Notes: generated from the letters alone by a model not told the origin. 64,000 nt of DNA from Parcubacteria bacterium C7867-001 (GCA_001189095.1 LFCK01000001.1:124001-188000); one strand, 5' to 3'; shown: positions 49,346-57,629, numbered from the stretch's first letter. Program-made: numbers and translations.

Positions 49346-49660
49346 ATGTCCTACAACGTTGCTCTCCGTTATACGGAGAAGGCTGGCGGGTACGCTGGTG
49401 TGATTTTCTGGAGCAGCTATCCCTCGAAGGAGGCGCTCCATGAATTCATCGGCTCTCAAGAAAAACTCGAAATTGTCGAAGAAGGCATCACCGAAGAGCT
49501 CGCTACTGCGCTCACGCGGCAAACGCCCTCTCGCAGCTACGCGAATGCGGCGCTCGCAGCCGCGACCGACCCTGAGACCGGCGAAGTCAATCCCGACCTG
49601 CTCGAACATGAAATGAGCAAGGCGGTGTTCGGCATTCGTCTTGCTGCACAGTCGGCGTAA
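49346..49660 (+). CDS. Unknown 104-residue protein
   Basis: From MSYNVALRYTEK (49346) behind AGAGGAGG; a longer frame to 49292 lacks an SD. Soluble, with YPSKEALHEFIGSQEKLEIV in the middle and an acidic, helical second half. Followed after 26 bases by another SD-led small gene, so likely a two-gene unit. Function unknown. Confidence 0.6.
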   Translation: MSYNVALRYTEKAGGYAGVIFWSSYPSKEALHEFIGSQEKLEIVEEGITEELATALTRQTPSRSYANAALAAATDPETGEVNPDLLEHEMSKAVFGIRLAAQSA

Positions 49661-49686
49661 TAATCCGCTTGGTAATGGAGGACGAA

Positions 49687-49860
49687 ATGTCTGAGAAACG
49701 GAAACTCGTTAAAGGAGATCCGGAGCGCTTCAAGAAGTTCTGGCCTTCGGGCCGGCCGCAGATGCCAGTGGGGTACAACGCTCCTCTCGATACTCGGCCG
49801 ACGATTCAGATCATCCGCGAACGCGATGAAGCCGATGCGGCCGCTGGCCGTACGTGGTAA
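49687..49860 (+). CDS. Unknown 57-residue protein
   Basis: From MSEKRKLVKGDPERFKKFW (49687), SD GGAGG at 6 bases. Basic first half, acidic Glu/Asp/Ala second half. Terminator follows at once. Confidence 0.5.
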   Translation: MSEKRKLVKGDPERFKKFWPSGRPQMPVGYNAPLDTRPTIQIIRERDEADAAAGRTW

Positions 49861-49865
49861 ATGCT

Positions 49866-49890
49866 AAGCCGCTCCCTTTGGGAGCGGCTT
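49866..49890 (+). terminator. Terminator of the two small genes
   Basis: Perfect 11-bp stem with loop TTT, then TGGATTTTGT. Confidence 0.82.
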
Positions 49891-49904
49891 TGGATTTTGT
49901 AATG

Positions 49905-50054
49905 ATGCGGGCCCACGAGGACCGCGAGTACGCGTATCGGTCCTTACAGGACCTGTACACGTTGCGGATATTTCAGTTCGCCTCACTCCTGAAATATGCT
50001 CGCAACATTTTCGATTCCTCGACGCAGACGCCCCGCGTCTGCGTGGGCCCGCAT
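49905..50054. repeat. 150-base structured element carrying copies of the tRNA-Trp 3' end
   Basis: Closed by a perfect 13-bp stem (49905-49917 with 50042-50054). Inside are AGGACCG/CGGTCCT, a long imperfect hairpin around ATATTTCAG/CTGAAATAT flanked by GTTGCG/CGCAAC, and CGCAGACG/CGTCTGCG. Bases 49906-49921 are identical to 50084-50099 at the 3' end of tRNA-Trp, and 50042-50053 is an inverted copy of the same 12 bases. It may be an RNA of unknown class or a small integrated element. Confidence 0.55.
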
Positions 50055-50055
50055 G

Positions 50056-50081
50056 CAAAAACCGCCTTGCGGCGGCTTTGC
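50056..50081 (-). terminator. tRNA-Trp terminator
   Basis: Stem GCCGCC/GGCGG(T) with loop GCAA-type and TTTTTGC on the minus strand. Confidence 0.7.
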
Positions 50082-50085
50082 AGTG

Positions 50086-50156
50086 CGGGCCCACGAGGAA
50101 TCGAACCTCGGCCGACGGTTTTGGAGACCGACGTTCTACCATTAAACTATAGGCCC
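50086..50156 (-). tRNA. tRNA-Trp (CCA)
   Basis: 71 bases, acceptor GGGCCTA/TGGGCCC with one G-U, anticodon loop CTCCAAA (anticodon CCA), T-loop GGTTCGATTCC, discriminator G as expected for Trp. CCA end not encoded. Confidence 0.94.
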
Positions 50157-50220
50157 AATATCACGCAGGGTAACAGATATGAGGCTGGGGGAAAAGCGCC
50201 TTCGAGAGGCCTCCTCGACG

Positions 50221-50226
50221 TATACT
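50221..50226 (+). promoter_or_regulatory. -10 box of the pilin-peptidase fusion gene
   Basis: TATACT ends 6 bases before the ATG at 50233, consistent with a leaderless mRNA. Confidence 0.5.
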
Positions 50227-50232
50227 AGGGGT

Positions 50233-51195
50233 ATGAACTTCGTCAAAACGGCGATTCCAGTGCTTTTTGTTGCGGTCGCCCTTATCCTCCCGCAGGTATC
50301 TTTTGCGGCTGCGACCTTCTTCGATCCTATTATCCCGCCGGAATGCCATTGCGAGCAGTCGGCGCCTGATTTCGGTTGCGTGATGCAGATAATCCAGAAT
50401 GTGATGAATTTTGGTGTTTCTATTTCGGTTATCGCCGTAACGCTGGCGCTCGCGTACGGAGGCATTTTGTGGATTTTGAGCCCAGTGAATCCTCAGAACC
50501 GAGAAATCGCGAAAACAGCTCTCCTCAATTCAGTTATCGGTATTGTCATTGTGCTCGGAGCGTGGCTTATCGTGGACTTCGTCATGAAGACCTTTTATGG
50601 TGGCCAATTCGGGCCGTGGAATGAAATCATTATGTCTGAGGAGGGGACTCAGTGTCTTCAAGTGAAGAAGCCTGCAGCGCCGGCAGGAACTACAACGGAT
50701 GGAAAGCCAACCGACGGGGGACTCGGTACGACTGAGAACCCGAAGCCTCAGACAGGTCCTTCAGGTTCCGATAAGAAGTGGGAAGATTTCTTCTCATTCG
50801 ACTCTTCGGCCATTAAAGCAGGAGCAGGAGCAATTTCTGGATCGCTCGATACAATGTTGGGCTGCATGGTACCAAAACTTCCTGCTGGAGTGGGCCGTAT
50901 CTCTGCACTCACCGACAGTTACGTGCAAACGGATTCAACGAAAATTGCACACTGTGCGAAAGTTGGTAAAGAAGGAGATTCAAGCTGTAAGCATACATGG
51001 GCTTCCTGCCATTACGGCGGTAAGACGTGTGGCGAATCATATGCAGTCGATTTCGGAGATGAAGAAAATTCAAGTAAGTTGATTGCCGCTGCAAAAGCGT
51101 GCGGAGCTTCTCGAGCAGTCGTAGAAAATGGAAATCACGTTCACGTTGCTATGCCTAACCAATGCGGAGGACAGAAGAGTAATTCTTGTCAGTAG
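50233..51195 (+). CDS. T4SS-type pilin fused to a peptidase M15-like domain
   Basis: About 320 residues. Signal peptide (MNFVKTAIPVLFVAVALILP ... SFAA), a pilin-like part with two membrane helices (about 55-80 and 95-118) and a charged turn (SPVNPQNREIAKTAL), then a Gly/Pro/Thr linker. The last 110 residues have HTWASCHYGG, SYAVDFGD and NHVHVAMP, the order His, Asp, HxH seen in LAS-type peptidoglycan peptidases (M15). Six Cys may form disulfides. It might open the wall for a secretion or pilus machine. Leaderless start. Confidence 0.7.
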   Translation: MNFVKTAIPVLFVAVALILPQVSFAAATFFDPIIPPECHCEQSAPDFGCVMQIIQNVMNFGVSISVIAVTLALAYGGILWILSPVNPQNREIAKTALLNSVIGIVIVLGAWLIVDFVMKTFYGGQFGPWNEIIMSEEGTQCLQVKKPAAPAGTTTDGKPTDGGLGTTENPKPQTGPSGSDKKWEDFFSFDSSAIKAGAGAISGSLDTMLGCMVPKLPAGVGRISALTDSYVQTDSTKIAHCAKVGKEGDSSCKHTWASCHYGGKTCGESYAVDFGDEENSSKLIAAAKACGASRAVVENGNHVHVAMPNQCGGQKSNSCQ

Positions 51196-51196
51196 T

Positions 51197-52021
51197 CTAC
51201 AAAGAAAGTTTTCGAATCCATTTCTTCTGATGCTTGGCGTACTGCCAGAGCTTTGCCGTTAAGGCAGGGATAAGGGAGTCTTCGCTGCGCTCTCCGCGTA
51301 GAAATTCTCCAACAATTCGGTATTCAAGGCCGAGTTCGTTCAAACGCGCGTCGCCGTAGGTGGCGCGCGTCCGCTCCACTTCAGTGATAAGGCCCTTTGA
51401 AAACGCATTCTTGAGCCGTGCCTCGAGACGAGGAAGCAGTTCTTCCTTCGGCGGGTCGATAACAATCCACTCGATTTCGTAGTTCTCATTCTTTACGCGT
51501 TTTGGCACCGGACCTTTTGTCTCGATGATTTCAAGCGCACGAATGAGGCGACGGCGATTATTCGGATCGAGTTCGGCTGCTCGCTCGGGATCCTTTTCCT
51601 CTATCCGTGCGTACAGTTCCTCGTTCGAGAGCGGTTCGAATGATGCTCGTAGCTCCGGACTCGCTGGTGTTTCCTGAGGAATGCCGTTCAAAAGTGCATC
51701 GAAATAAAAATGCGTCCCCCCAGCGAGAATAGGCAGCTTTCCGCGTGAGGAAATCTCTTCAATAAGTCGCTGCGCATCAACAACAAAATCTCCTGCGCTA
51801 TATATCTCGTCAACATTCCTGATATCGATAAGATGGTGGGGAATACCGTCCATATCCTCCCCAGTCATCTTTTCGGTGCCAATATCGAGTCCTCGGTACA
51901 CTTGTCGACTGTCGACGGAGATAATTTCACCATTCCGAGCGAGTGCTTCCTCGACAGCGCGTGCGGATTTGCCCGAACCAGTCGGGCCAATAATGGCTAA
52001 AATCTTCACTTTCCCCCTCAT
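51197..52021 (-). CDS. miaA: tRNA dimethylallyltransferase
   Basis: About 274 residues. P-loop GPTGSGKSA, DSRQVYRGLDIGT, GGTHFYFDALLNG and RALEIIETKGP are MiaA signatures. Adds an isopentenyl group to A37 of tRNAs reading UNN codons; tRNA-Leu (UAA, CAA), Cys and Trp in this window have that A. Shorter than E. coli MiaA. Converges on the pilin-peptidase gene with one base between and no terminator seen. Confidence 0.94.
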   Translation of the reverse strand: MRGKVKILAIIGPTGSGKSARAVEEALARNGEIISVDSRQVYRGLDIGTEKMTGEDMDGIPHHLIDIRNVDEIYSAGDFVVDAQRLIEEISSRGKLPILAGGTHFYFDALLNGIPQETPASPELRASFEPLSNEELYARIEEKDPERAAELDPNNRRRLIRALEIIETKGPVPKRVKNENYEIEWIVIDPPKEELLPRLEARLKNAFSKGLITEVERTRATYGDARLNELGLEYRIVGEFLRGERSEDSLIPALTAKLWQYAKHQKKWIRKLSL

Positions 52022-52073
52022 GGCTCGGATGCTATCATGCGCAAATCATCTTTGTTAGCCTAATCCCATCCTC

Positions 52074-52739
52074 ATGAACAAGCACGGAACCAAAAGCAAC
52101 TACTGTGAGCACTGCGGCGACTTCCACGACTCAGCGAAGGAGTTCATTTCCTCAGTGAAGGTCGGGGAGACTATTCCAGACTACGAGTTCGAAGCGTATC
52201 AGGCGGACGATACGAAGACGATGAAGTTCTCTGATTTTCAGGGGAAGTGGCTCATCGTCATGTTCTACCCAGCGGACTTCACCTTTGTCTGCCCAACCGA
52301 ACTTGAGGAGATGGCGAAACTCTATCCGAAATTCAAGGAACTAAGCGCGGAAGTCGTGACGTTCTCATCGGATACCGTTTTCACGCATAAGGCATGGCAC
52401 GACACTTCGGAAGCTATCAAGAAAATAGAATTTCCGATGGGTGCGGATCCATCCGGTAAAATCTCCTACGCTTTCGGCGTACTTATCGAGGGGGGCGAAA
52501 GCGCGCTCACGCCGGATGAGGGTCAGCCGATGCGCGGTACGTTCATCGTCGATCCTGCAGGCGTTCTTCGCACGATGGAAATTCATCACAACTCAATCGG
52601 CCGCTCAGCGAAGGAAACGCTCCGCAAACTTCAGGCCGCACAGTTTGTTGACGCGCATGGCGACAAGGTATGCCCAGCTTCTTGGGAACCGGGGGACGAC
52701 ACGCTTGAGCCCGGCATGGACTTGGTAGGAAAGATATAA
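52074..52739 (+). CDS. ahpC: 2-Cys peroxiredoxin, AhpC/Prx1-like
   Basis: About 221 residues. Peroxidatic Cys in FYPADFTFVCPTE, resolving Cys in GDKVCPASWEPG, and GTFIVDPAGVLR. The N-terminal 25 residues add a CxxC with His (YCEHCGDFH), not part of the usual fold and possibly a metal site. Reduces peroxides; the AhpF-like reductase at 17626 is a candidate partner. Confidence 0.93.
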   Translation: MNKHGTKSNYCEHCGDFHDSAKEFISSVKVGETIPDYEFEAYQADDTKTMKFSDFQGKWLIVMFYPADFTFVCPTELEEMAKLYPKFKELSAEVVTFSSDTVFTHKAWHDTSEAIKKIEFPMGADPSGKISYAFGVLIEGGESALTPDEGQPMRGTFIVDPAGVLRTMEIHHNSIGRSAKETLRKLQAAQFVDAHGDKVCPASWEPGDDTLEPGMDLVGKI

Positions 52740-52744
52740 GAAAA

Positions 52745-52768
52745 AAGCCGCGCCATAAGGCGCGGCTT
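52745..52768. terminator. Terminator between ahpC and a convergent gene
   Basis: Perfect 10-bp stem with loop ATAA, T/A-rich on the minus-strand side (TTTTTTCTTATA). Confidence 0.82.
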
Positions 52769-52779
52769 CGGGTTTAGCG

Positions 52780-53253
52780 TTACAGGCTAAGCCAGCTGTA
52801 TCGCAAAAGCCCAGCGAATCGTTCGGTGTCGTCCAGAAGAACTTGCTCGTTCGGCTGCAGCTCGTCGGGGAGCTCAGTGATGCTCGTTGAGAGCACGACC
52901 TCGATGGCGGCCTTTTCGCTTTCCACAAAGTTCAGTCTCGTGACGACCTCCTTGAGGAATGCTTTCGAGTAAATCGGCACTCGAATGACCGCGGTGCCGT
53001 CGTCGCTGCTGAAGATAACGTGCCCGTGCGGGCTGTCTTCTTTGCAGTCGATCTTCCAGCTCGTATCAATCTTATACGAGCCTTCGCATTTTTTGCAGAA
53101 ACCTGCGTGCAGCGGAAAATGATCGTTTCGCTGCAGTAGCTTCTTTTTGAGTGTCAATCCCTCGGTGGGATTTTCTGGATTCACCAAGTACATTCGCGCC
53201 CCGAGGTAATTCCAAGGGTAGTCGATACGCCAGCCGGTCTTTGTCTGCGGCAT
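52780..53253 (-). CDS. Unknown 157-residue protein with CxxC
   Basis: From MPQTKTGWRIDYPW (53253), SD AAGGAG. A CxxC (FCKKCEG) and a later single Cys (IDCKED) could bind zinc. Mixed alpha/beta with an acidic helical end (ITELPDELQPNEQVLLDD). Stands alone. Function unknown. Confidence 0.6.
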   Translation of the reverse strand: MPQTKTGWRIDYPWNYLGARMYLVNPENPTEGLTLKKKLLQRNDHFPLHAGFCKKCEGSYKIDTSWKIDCKEDSPHGHVIFSSDDGTAVIRVPIYSKAFLKEVVTRLNFVESEKAAIEVVLSTSITELPDELQPNEQVLLDDTERFAGLLRYSWLSL

Positions 53254-53344
53254 GGTATGTCTCCTTGCTGGGGGAACAATTTCCCTGAGGCAATTCATAC
53301 TACAAAGCGACAGACTCCACAACGCGATACTTTCTATAAAAAGG

Positions 53345-53367
53345 ACGCCTCGGCAGAGTCGAGGCGT
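53345..53367 (-). terminator. Terminator of the OPRT-like gene
   Basis: 8-bp stem with loop of seven, then CCTTTTTATAG on the minus strand. Confidence 0.8.
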
Positions 53368-53373
53368 TTTGAT

Positions 53374-54075
53374 TCAGTATTCTTGCGTGAGCAGTTTCCA
53401 GTCGTCTTTGGGTTTCTCAACGGGAGGAACGAGCTCGCGCCCATCCTTGGTGAACGGGTTCTTGCCCTCTTCCCACGTTTTCAATTCAGCATCGACGAGC
53501 GCGTAGATCTTCATGCTGCCGAGGTGCGTTTTACCGCTTCGATTGCAGAGCGCAAGGATGTTCGGACTGAATTGAACGCTTGGCGCGACAGCGCGAACGG
53601 CGTCTATGACTTTCACGAGGCTGCCGCCCGTCGTGATAGTGTCTTCAACGAGCAGAATTTGCTCGTGGGGCAATGGCTGGTTTCGCTTGAAAGCAAAAGC
53701 GTCGCCTTCTTTTTCAGCAAACGCCATTTTGATTTGTGGCGCGAGATCGTTGATCTTGAAGTACGCCGAAGCAACCGAGTGCGCAAACGTTATCGCGCCC
53801 ATGGCGGGTCCGATAACCCTGTTGATGCTTAAGCTCTTGCGGCTCTGGTCGCCGTCGAGCATTTCGGAAACGAGTTCATGCGATACCGCGTCAAGCACCG
53901 CGGGTAGTTCGCAGAGCACGGCGCCGTTGAAGTACCCGTTTGAGATGAGGCCTGACCGGAGCCGAACGTAGGGACGCTTTGGATTACCATCGTGGTGCCA
54001 GAAGACACCGAGTTCCTCGAGGGTCTTTTTGCGTCCCGCCGAAGTTTCAAGCCATGATTTTTTACGTACTGGCAC
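53374..54075 (-). CDS. Orotate phosphoribosyltransferase-like protein
   Basis: About 233 residues from a GTG at 54075, with AAAGGAA before it. Type I phosphoribosyltransferase: PRPP loop ILLVEDTITTGGSL, GPAMGAITFAHSVA and KMAFAEKEGDAF match the PyrE layout. Makes a nucleotide from a base and PRPP. No other pyrimidine gene is in the window, so orotate as substrate is likely but not proven. Single-gene unit. Confidence 0.78.
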   Translation of the reverse strand: MPVRKKSWLETSAGRKKTLEELGVFWHHDGNPKRPYVRLRSGLISNGYFNGAVLCELPAVLDAVSHELVSEMLDGDQSRKSLSINRVIGPAMGAITFAHSVASAYFKINDLAPQIKMAFAEKEGDAFAFKRNQPLPHEQILLVEDTITTGGSLVKVIDAVRAVAPSVQFSPNILALCNRSGKTHLGSMKIYALVDAELKTWEEGKNPFTKDGRELVPPVEKPKDDWKLLTQEY

Positions 54076-54159
54076 GGAATTTCCTTTCTTTCCTAATCCG
54101 CTAGCACTCTACGGGAGCACAAGTGCAAAATCAAATTGTGCCAGGAGGCTCGACCAAAA

Positions 54160-54792
54160 TTATATGAGGTTTTCAATTGAGTTGATGCCGTCCGGAATTT
54201 TCTTTCGTGTACGAAGTATATGGAACGCCAACTCGATTCCGCCAAGCGCATACGGACGCAGTCCGCGTACGGTAGTTGAAAATCCTATCTCGACATCAGC
54301 GCTGCGCAAGACGATATCGTGCTCTGCGTGGACTTTTGAATTTTTTCGTATCGAGCGTATCTCTCGAGCGGGAATACCGGAACGTTCTGCGAGCAAGCGG
54401 GCGGTGCCAGCAACGCTATCTTTACTCTTTTGGTGAGATTCTGATAGCGCGGCCACCATCCCCATAGTTCGTAGGGTTTTTACAATGCGTGGAATATCAC
54501 GCATGAAGATAAGCATAGGAATTGAGAGATTCGGTGCAAGCAGGATAGGGCAGCGTGGTCTCTTCGGTAAAAGATTTTCTTGGCCGGTCGCTGCCTGTAT
54601 GAGCGGGACTCGATATTTTTCGCACCATGCTACGAGATCGGAGAATTGTCGGCCGCTACCTGTATGTATAGCGATCGCATCTATGTCCGGTTCAAGTGTC
54701 GTGGTCCAGACTGCGCTGCGCACGCGTTTACGCTTACATTCCTTGCGAAGGGCGCCTGCCAGCTTTCCATTTCCAGCGATGAAGATTTGCAT
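54160..54792 (-). CDS. Dihydrodipicolinate reductase-like protein, short
   Basis: About 210 residues. N-terminal Rossmann start (MQIFIAGNGKLAGALRKE) with a weakened GxxGxMG. The C-terminal half has SESHQKSKDSVAGTARLLAE, comparable with DapB's E-x-HH-x-x-K-x-D-x-PSGTA, and DIVLRSADVEIGFSTTVRGL. Shorter than DapB (about 270). The second His is Gln, and the Pro-Ser are Val-Ala. It may be a divergent DapB. The ATG lies one base after the mature end of tRNA-Leu (CAA). Confidence 0.55.
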   Translation of the reverse strand: MQIFIAGNGKLAGALRKECKRKRVRSAVWTTTLEPDIDAIAIHTGSGRQFSDLVAWCEKYRVPLIQAATGQENLLPKRPRCPILLAPNLSIPMLIFMRDIPRIVKTLRTMGMVAALSESHQKSKDSVAGTARLLAERSGIPAREIRSIRKNSKVHAEHDIVLRSADVEIGFSTTVRGLRPYALGGIELAFHILRTRKKIPDGINSIENLI

Positions 54793-54793
54793 G

Positions 54794-54874
54794 TGCCGAG
54801 GGAGAGACTCGAACTCTCAATCCGTGAGGAAGTGGGTTTTGAATCCACCGCGTATACCATTCCGCCACCCCGGC
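54794..54874 (-). tRNA. tRNA-Leu (CAA)
   Basis: 81 bases, acceptor GCCGGGG/CCTCGGC with one G-U, long variable arm, anticodon loop TTCAAAA (anticodon CAA), T-loop AGTTCGAGTCT. Discriminator A; CCA not encoded. Its 3' end directly joins the start codon of the DapB-like gene. Confidence 0.93.
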
Positions 54875-54921
54875 TTTGGATTTCACCATAGCATTTTGCG
54901 CTCCCTTTTTCACGAGCGTGA

Positions 54922-54927
54922 TAGAAT
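54922..54927 (+). promoter_or_regulatory. -10 box of parB
   Basis: TAGAAT ends 9 bases before the ATG at 54937, giving at most a 2-3 base leader. Confidence 0.5.
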
Positions 54928-54936
54928 ACCTGCATT

Positions 54937-55935
54937 ATGCAAGAAAAGAATCCTAGTTTTGGCGAACCAACGCGCTACGACTCTATTTTCTGGGTCGAAG
55001 TCGATAAGATAGAGCCCAATCCATTCCAGCCGCGTAAAGAGTTCGACGAGGAGCGTTTGAAAGCACTCGCAGAATCCATCCGTCAGTACGGCGTTCTTCA
55101 GCCACTTACGGTCACACGAAAGGAGGTGGAGAAGTTCGGTGGAGGACTCGAGACTCGCTATGAGCTTATCGCCGGCGAGCGTCGTCTGCGCGCCTCAAAA
55201 TTAATCGGTCTGCGTGAAGTGCCGGTCGTCATTCGTGTTGGCGAGAATACCGATGGCATGAAGCTCGAGCTCGCAATCATCGAGAATCTTCAGCGTGAAG
55301 ATCTCAACGCTATCGATCGCGCCCGCGCGCTTGCGCAGCTCGTCGAGGAGTTCCATCTCCCTCACTCAGAAGTCGCAGCAAAGATAGGTCGTAGTCGTGA
55401 ATTCGTAAGTAACTCCATACGCCTCCTTGCGCTCCCAGACTCCATCCAACAGGCCGTTGTCGATAAGGAAATCAGCGAAGGGCACGCACGTGCACTCCTT
55501 ATGTTGAACGATCGCCCAGAAGAGCGCGACACACTCTTCAAGGAAATTACCCTCAAAAAGACGACGGTTCGAATGGTGGAGCAGATGGTGCGTCGCATTG
55601 CGACCGATAAGATCCGGAAGTTCGATAAATCTCCTGAAATGATGGAGCTTGAGAAATCGCTCACTGAAACGCTCGGCACTCGTGTTCTCATCGAAAATCG
55701 ACCGACCGGAGGTCGTCTCATGATCGAATTCTTCTCGCCGGAAGATCTTTCAAACATCGTTGCAGCGCTCGCGCAGAAGGAAGCGGAAGCTCGTGCAATG
55801 TCGCAAGAGGCTGCGGCTTCAACCAAGGAAATGCCAACGTATCCGAATACGACGCATGTGGATGCGGAATCAGGCGTGGTTGCCGAGAAAGCTCCTGAAG
55901 AGGATCTCTACTCCATAAAGAACTTCAGCGTCTAA
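54937..55935 (+). CDS. parB: Chromosome-partitioning protein ParB
   Basis: About 332 residues. N-terminal CTPase/nuclease-fold domain with IEPNPFQPRKEFDEERL, LIAGERRLRASKL and ENLQREDLNAIDRA. The HTH follows (EVAAKIGRSREFVSNSIRLL). A dimer domain and an acidic tail complete it. Binds parS and slides on DNA as a clamp. No canonical parS was found in the window. No parA next to it. Confidence 0.93.
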   Translation: MQEKNPSFGEPTRYDSIFWVEVDKIEPNPFQPRKEFDEERLKALAESIRQYGVLQPLTVTRKEVEKFGGGLETRYELIAGERRLRASKLIGLREVPVVIRVGENTDGMKLELAIIENLQREDLNAIDRARALAQLVEEFHLPHSEVAAKIGRSREFVSNSIRLLALPDSIQQAVVDKEISEGHARALLMLNDRPEERDTLFKEITLKKTTVRMVEQMVRRIATDKIRKFDKSPEMMELEKSLTETLGTRVLIENRPTGGRLMIEFFSPEDLSNIVAALAQKEAEARAMSQEAAASTKEMPTYPNTTHVDAESGVVAEKAPEEDLYSIKNFSV

Positions 55936-55937
55936 CG

Positions 55938-57566
55938 CTAGGCTTTTGTTTTTCGGGCAGAACGAGGGCGTCTTCGCAAAATGCGTGAGTCCGCTTTCGG
56001 TGCGGGGCCTGCGCCGCGCTCGGTGATTTCGAGCGAAGAACGGATGTGTCGACGCGCAAGCGAGGTGCGCGCATAGTCGAGCCATTTCGTGGTCGGGTGC
56101 GAGGACTCACGCGTAAGGATTTCAACGATATCGCCATTGTGAAGAGTGGTTTCAAAGGACACGAGTTTGCCATTCACTTTCACTCCCTGCATGTGATCGC
56201 CCAAATCGCTATGAATGGCATAGGCGAAATCAACCGGCGTAGAGTTTACGGGAAGGTCAACAACATCGCCTTTTGGTGTGAAGACGAATACGCGATGAGA
56301 GAAGAAATCTTCTTTAAGACCGGCAACGAATTCCGATGACTCCGCAATCGACGCATGAGCATCGGCGATGTCGGTAAGCCAGCGTGGCGCCGAGTCCGTT
56401 TTCTTTTTCGAACTTGGTTTTCCTTGAACGACAGGTGGGGGAGGAGTCTTCTTGGAGAAATTGAGGAGTGTCGGAAGGAGGTCGCGAATCCACGCGAACG
56501 AAAGCACCTCGAATGCCCCTTTTCCTGCAGCTTTCCCGAGCTGCTTGTACGACATGTGGGACGCGATACCGAACCGAGCGTGCTGGTGCATCGCTTCGGT
56601 CCGTACTTGAATTTCAACGATGCCAGCGTCTCCGGTTACCACCGTCGTATGGAGCGACTGGTAGCCATTCGGCTTTTCGAACGCGATGTAGTCCTTGAAC
56701 TCCCCCGGAAGCGGTTTCCAGAGTGAATGGATAACGCCAAGGGCGGTGTAACAATCGTCGACGGTCTTGACGATGACGCGTAGTGCCGCGATGTCGTGAA
56801 TCTGGGTGATGTCGTCGTTCTTGCGCTTTAGTTTCTGGTGAAGGCTCCAGTATCCCTTCATGCGAACTTCCGTTTTGAATTCCGTAAGGCCTTTTTTGGC
56901 AAGATTTTTCTGAAGCTCGCGCTTTACCTTGAGAAGCCCTGTCTCAGTTTCTTTGGCGGCAAGTTTACGGACTTCGACCGTGTGCTGGTAGGCGTCAGGA
57001 TCAATGACGGGGAACGCCATATCCTCAAGGTCGCGCTTCACACGTCCCATACCGAGTCGGTCAGCGAGCGGTGCGTAGATTTCAAGTGTTTCAAGCGCGA
57101 TGCGTTTCCGTTTTACTTCCGGTACATGCTCGATGGTCGTCATGTTGTGATATCGGTCTGCAAGCTTCACAACGAGCACGCGCACATCCTCGCTCGTCGC
57201 GACGAGAAGGCGACGCAATGATTCAGCGTGACGTTCTGCTCCGCGGTATTTGTGCTTGCCCAGTTTTGTGACGCCCTCAACGAGGAAGAGGACTTCCGGT
57301 CCGAATTCTTTTTTCACTTCTTCTGCACTCGCGCGTGCGTCTTCAATGGCGTCATGGAGAAGTCCTGCGGCAACCGTCGCGGCGTCCATGCCCATTTCCG
57401 CAAGAAGTTTTGCGGTTGCGGCTGGATGTATGAAGTACGGCTCACCCGAGTAGCGGGTATGGCCTTCGTGCGCTTTTTTTCCGAACTCGTACGCACGCTC
57501 CACGAGCGCGCGGCCTTCGTCCGAAGGTGACTGCATTGCCCCCAGAATCTCCTTGACTGAGGTCAT
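55938..57566 (-). CDS. RelA/SpoT-family (p)ppGpp enzyme without C-terminal domains
   Basis: About 542 residues from MTSVKEILGAMQ (57566). HD hydrolase domain (FIHPAATAKLLA, GLLHDAIEDA), synthetase domain (RVIVKTVDDCYTALG, FKDYIAFEKPNGYQSLHTTV) and TGS domain (FVFTPKGDVVDLP). The helical, zinc-finger and ACT regions of long enzymes are missing; it ends in an Arg-rich tail. Probably makes and degrades the alarmone. TATGCT lies 7 bases before the chosen ATG (leaderless). Converges on parB with 2 bases between. Confidence 0.93.
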   Translation of the reverse strand: MTSVKEILGAMQSPSDEGRALVERAYEFGKKAHEGHTRYSGEPYFIHPAATAKLLAEMGMDAATVAAGLLHDAIEDARASAEEVKKEFGPEVLFLVEGVTKLGKHKYRGAERHAESLRRLLVATSEDVRVLVVKLADRYHNMTTIEHVPEVKRKRIALETLEIYAPLADRLGMGRVKRDLEDMAFPVIDPDAYQHTVEVRKLAAKETETGLLKVKRELQKNLAKKGLTEFKTEVRMKGYWSLHQKLKRKNDDITQIHDIAALRVIVKTVDDCYTALGVIHSLWKPLPGEFKDYIAFEKPNGYQSLHTTVVTGDAGIVEIQVRTEAMHQHARFGIASHMSYKQLGKAAGKGAFEVLSFAWIRDLLPTLLNFSKKTPPPPVVQGKPSSKKKTDSAPRWLTDIADAHASIAESSEFVAGLKEDFFSHRVFVFTPKGDVVDLPVNSTPVDFAYAIHSDLGDHMQGVKVNGKLVSFETTLHNGDIVEILTRESSHPTTKWLDYARTSLARRHIRSSLEITERGAGPAPKADSRILRRRPRSARKTKA

Positions 57567-57629
57567 GGTTAGAAGCATACTAAACGCTTCGCGCTTTTCA
57601 AAGCGTGGATAGATACGGGAGAGAAAGAG

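Noticed and set aside
49854..50228. Reading frame across the tRNA-Trp region on the + strand
   Set aside because: It runs antisense through the tRNA and the structured element, with no SD after the terminator at 49866.
54937..55935. parS sites near parB
   Set aside because: No TGTTTCACGTGAAACA-like 16-mer was seen by eye; the CGAAACAC/GTGTTTCG arms at 60373-60418 are too far apart to be one.
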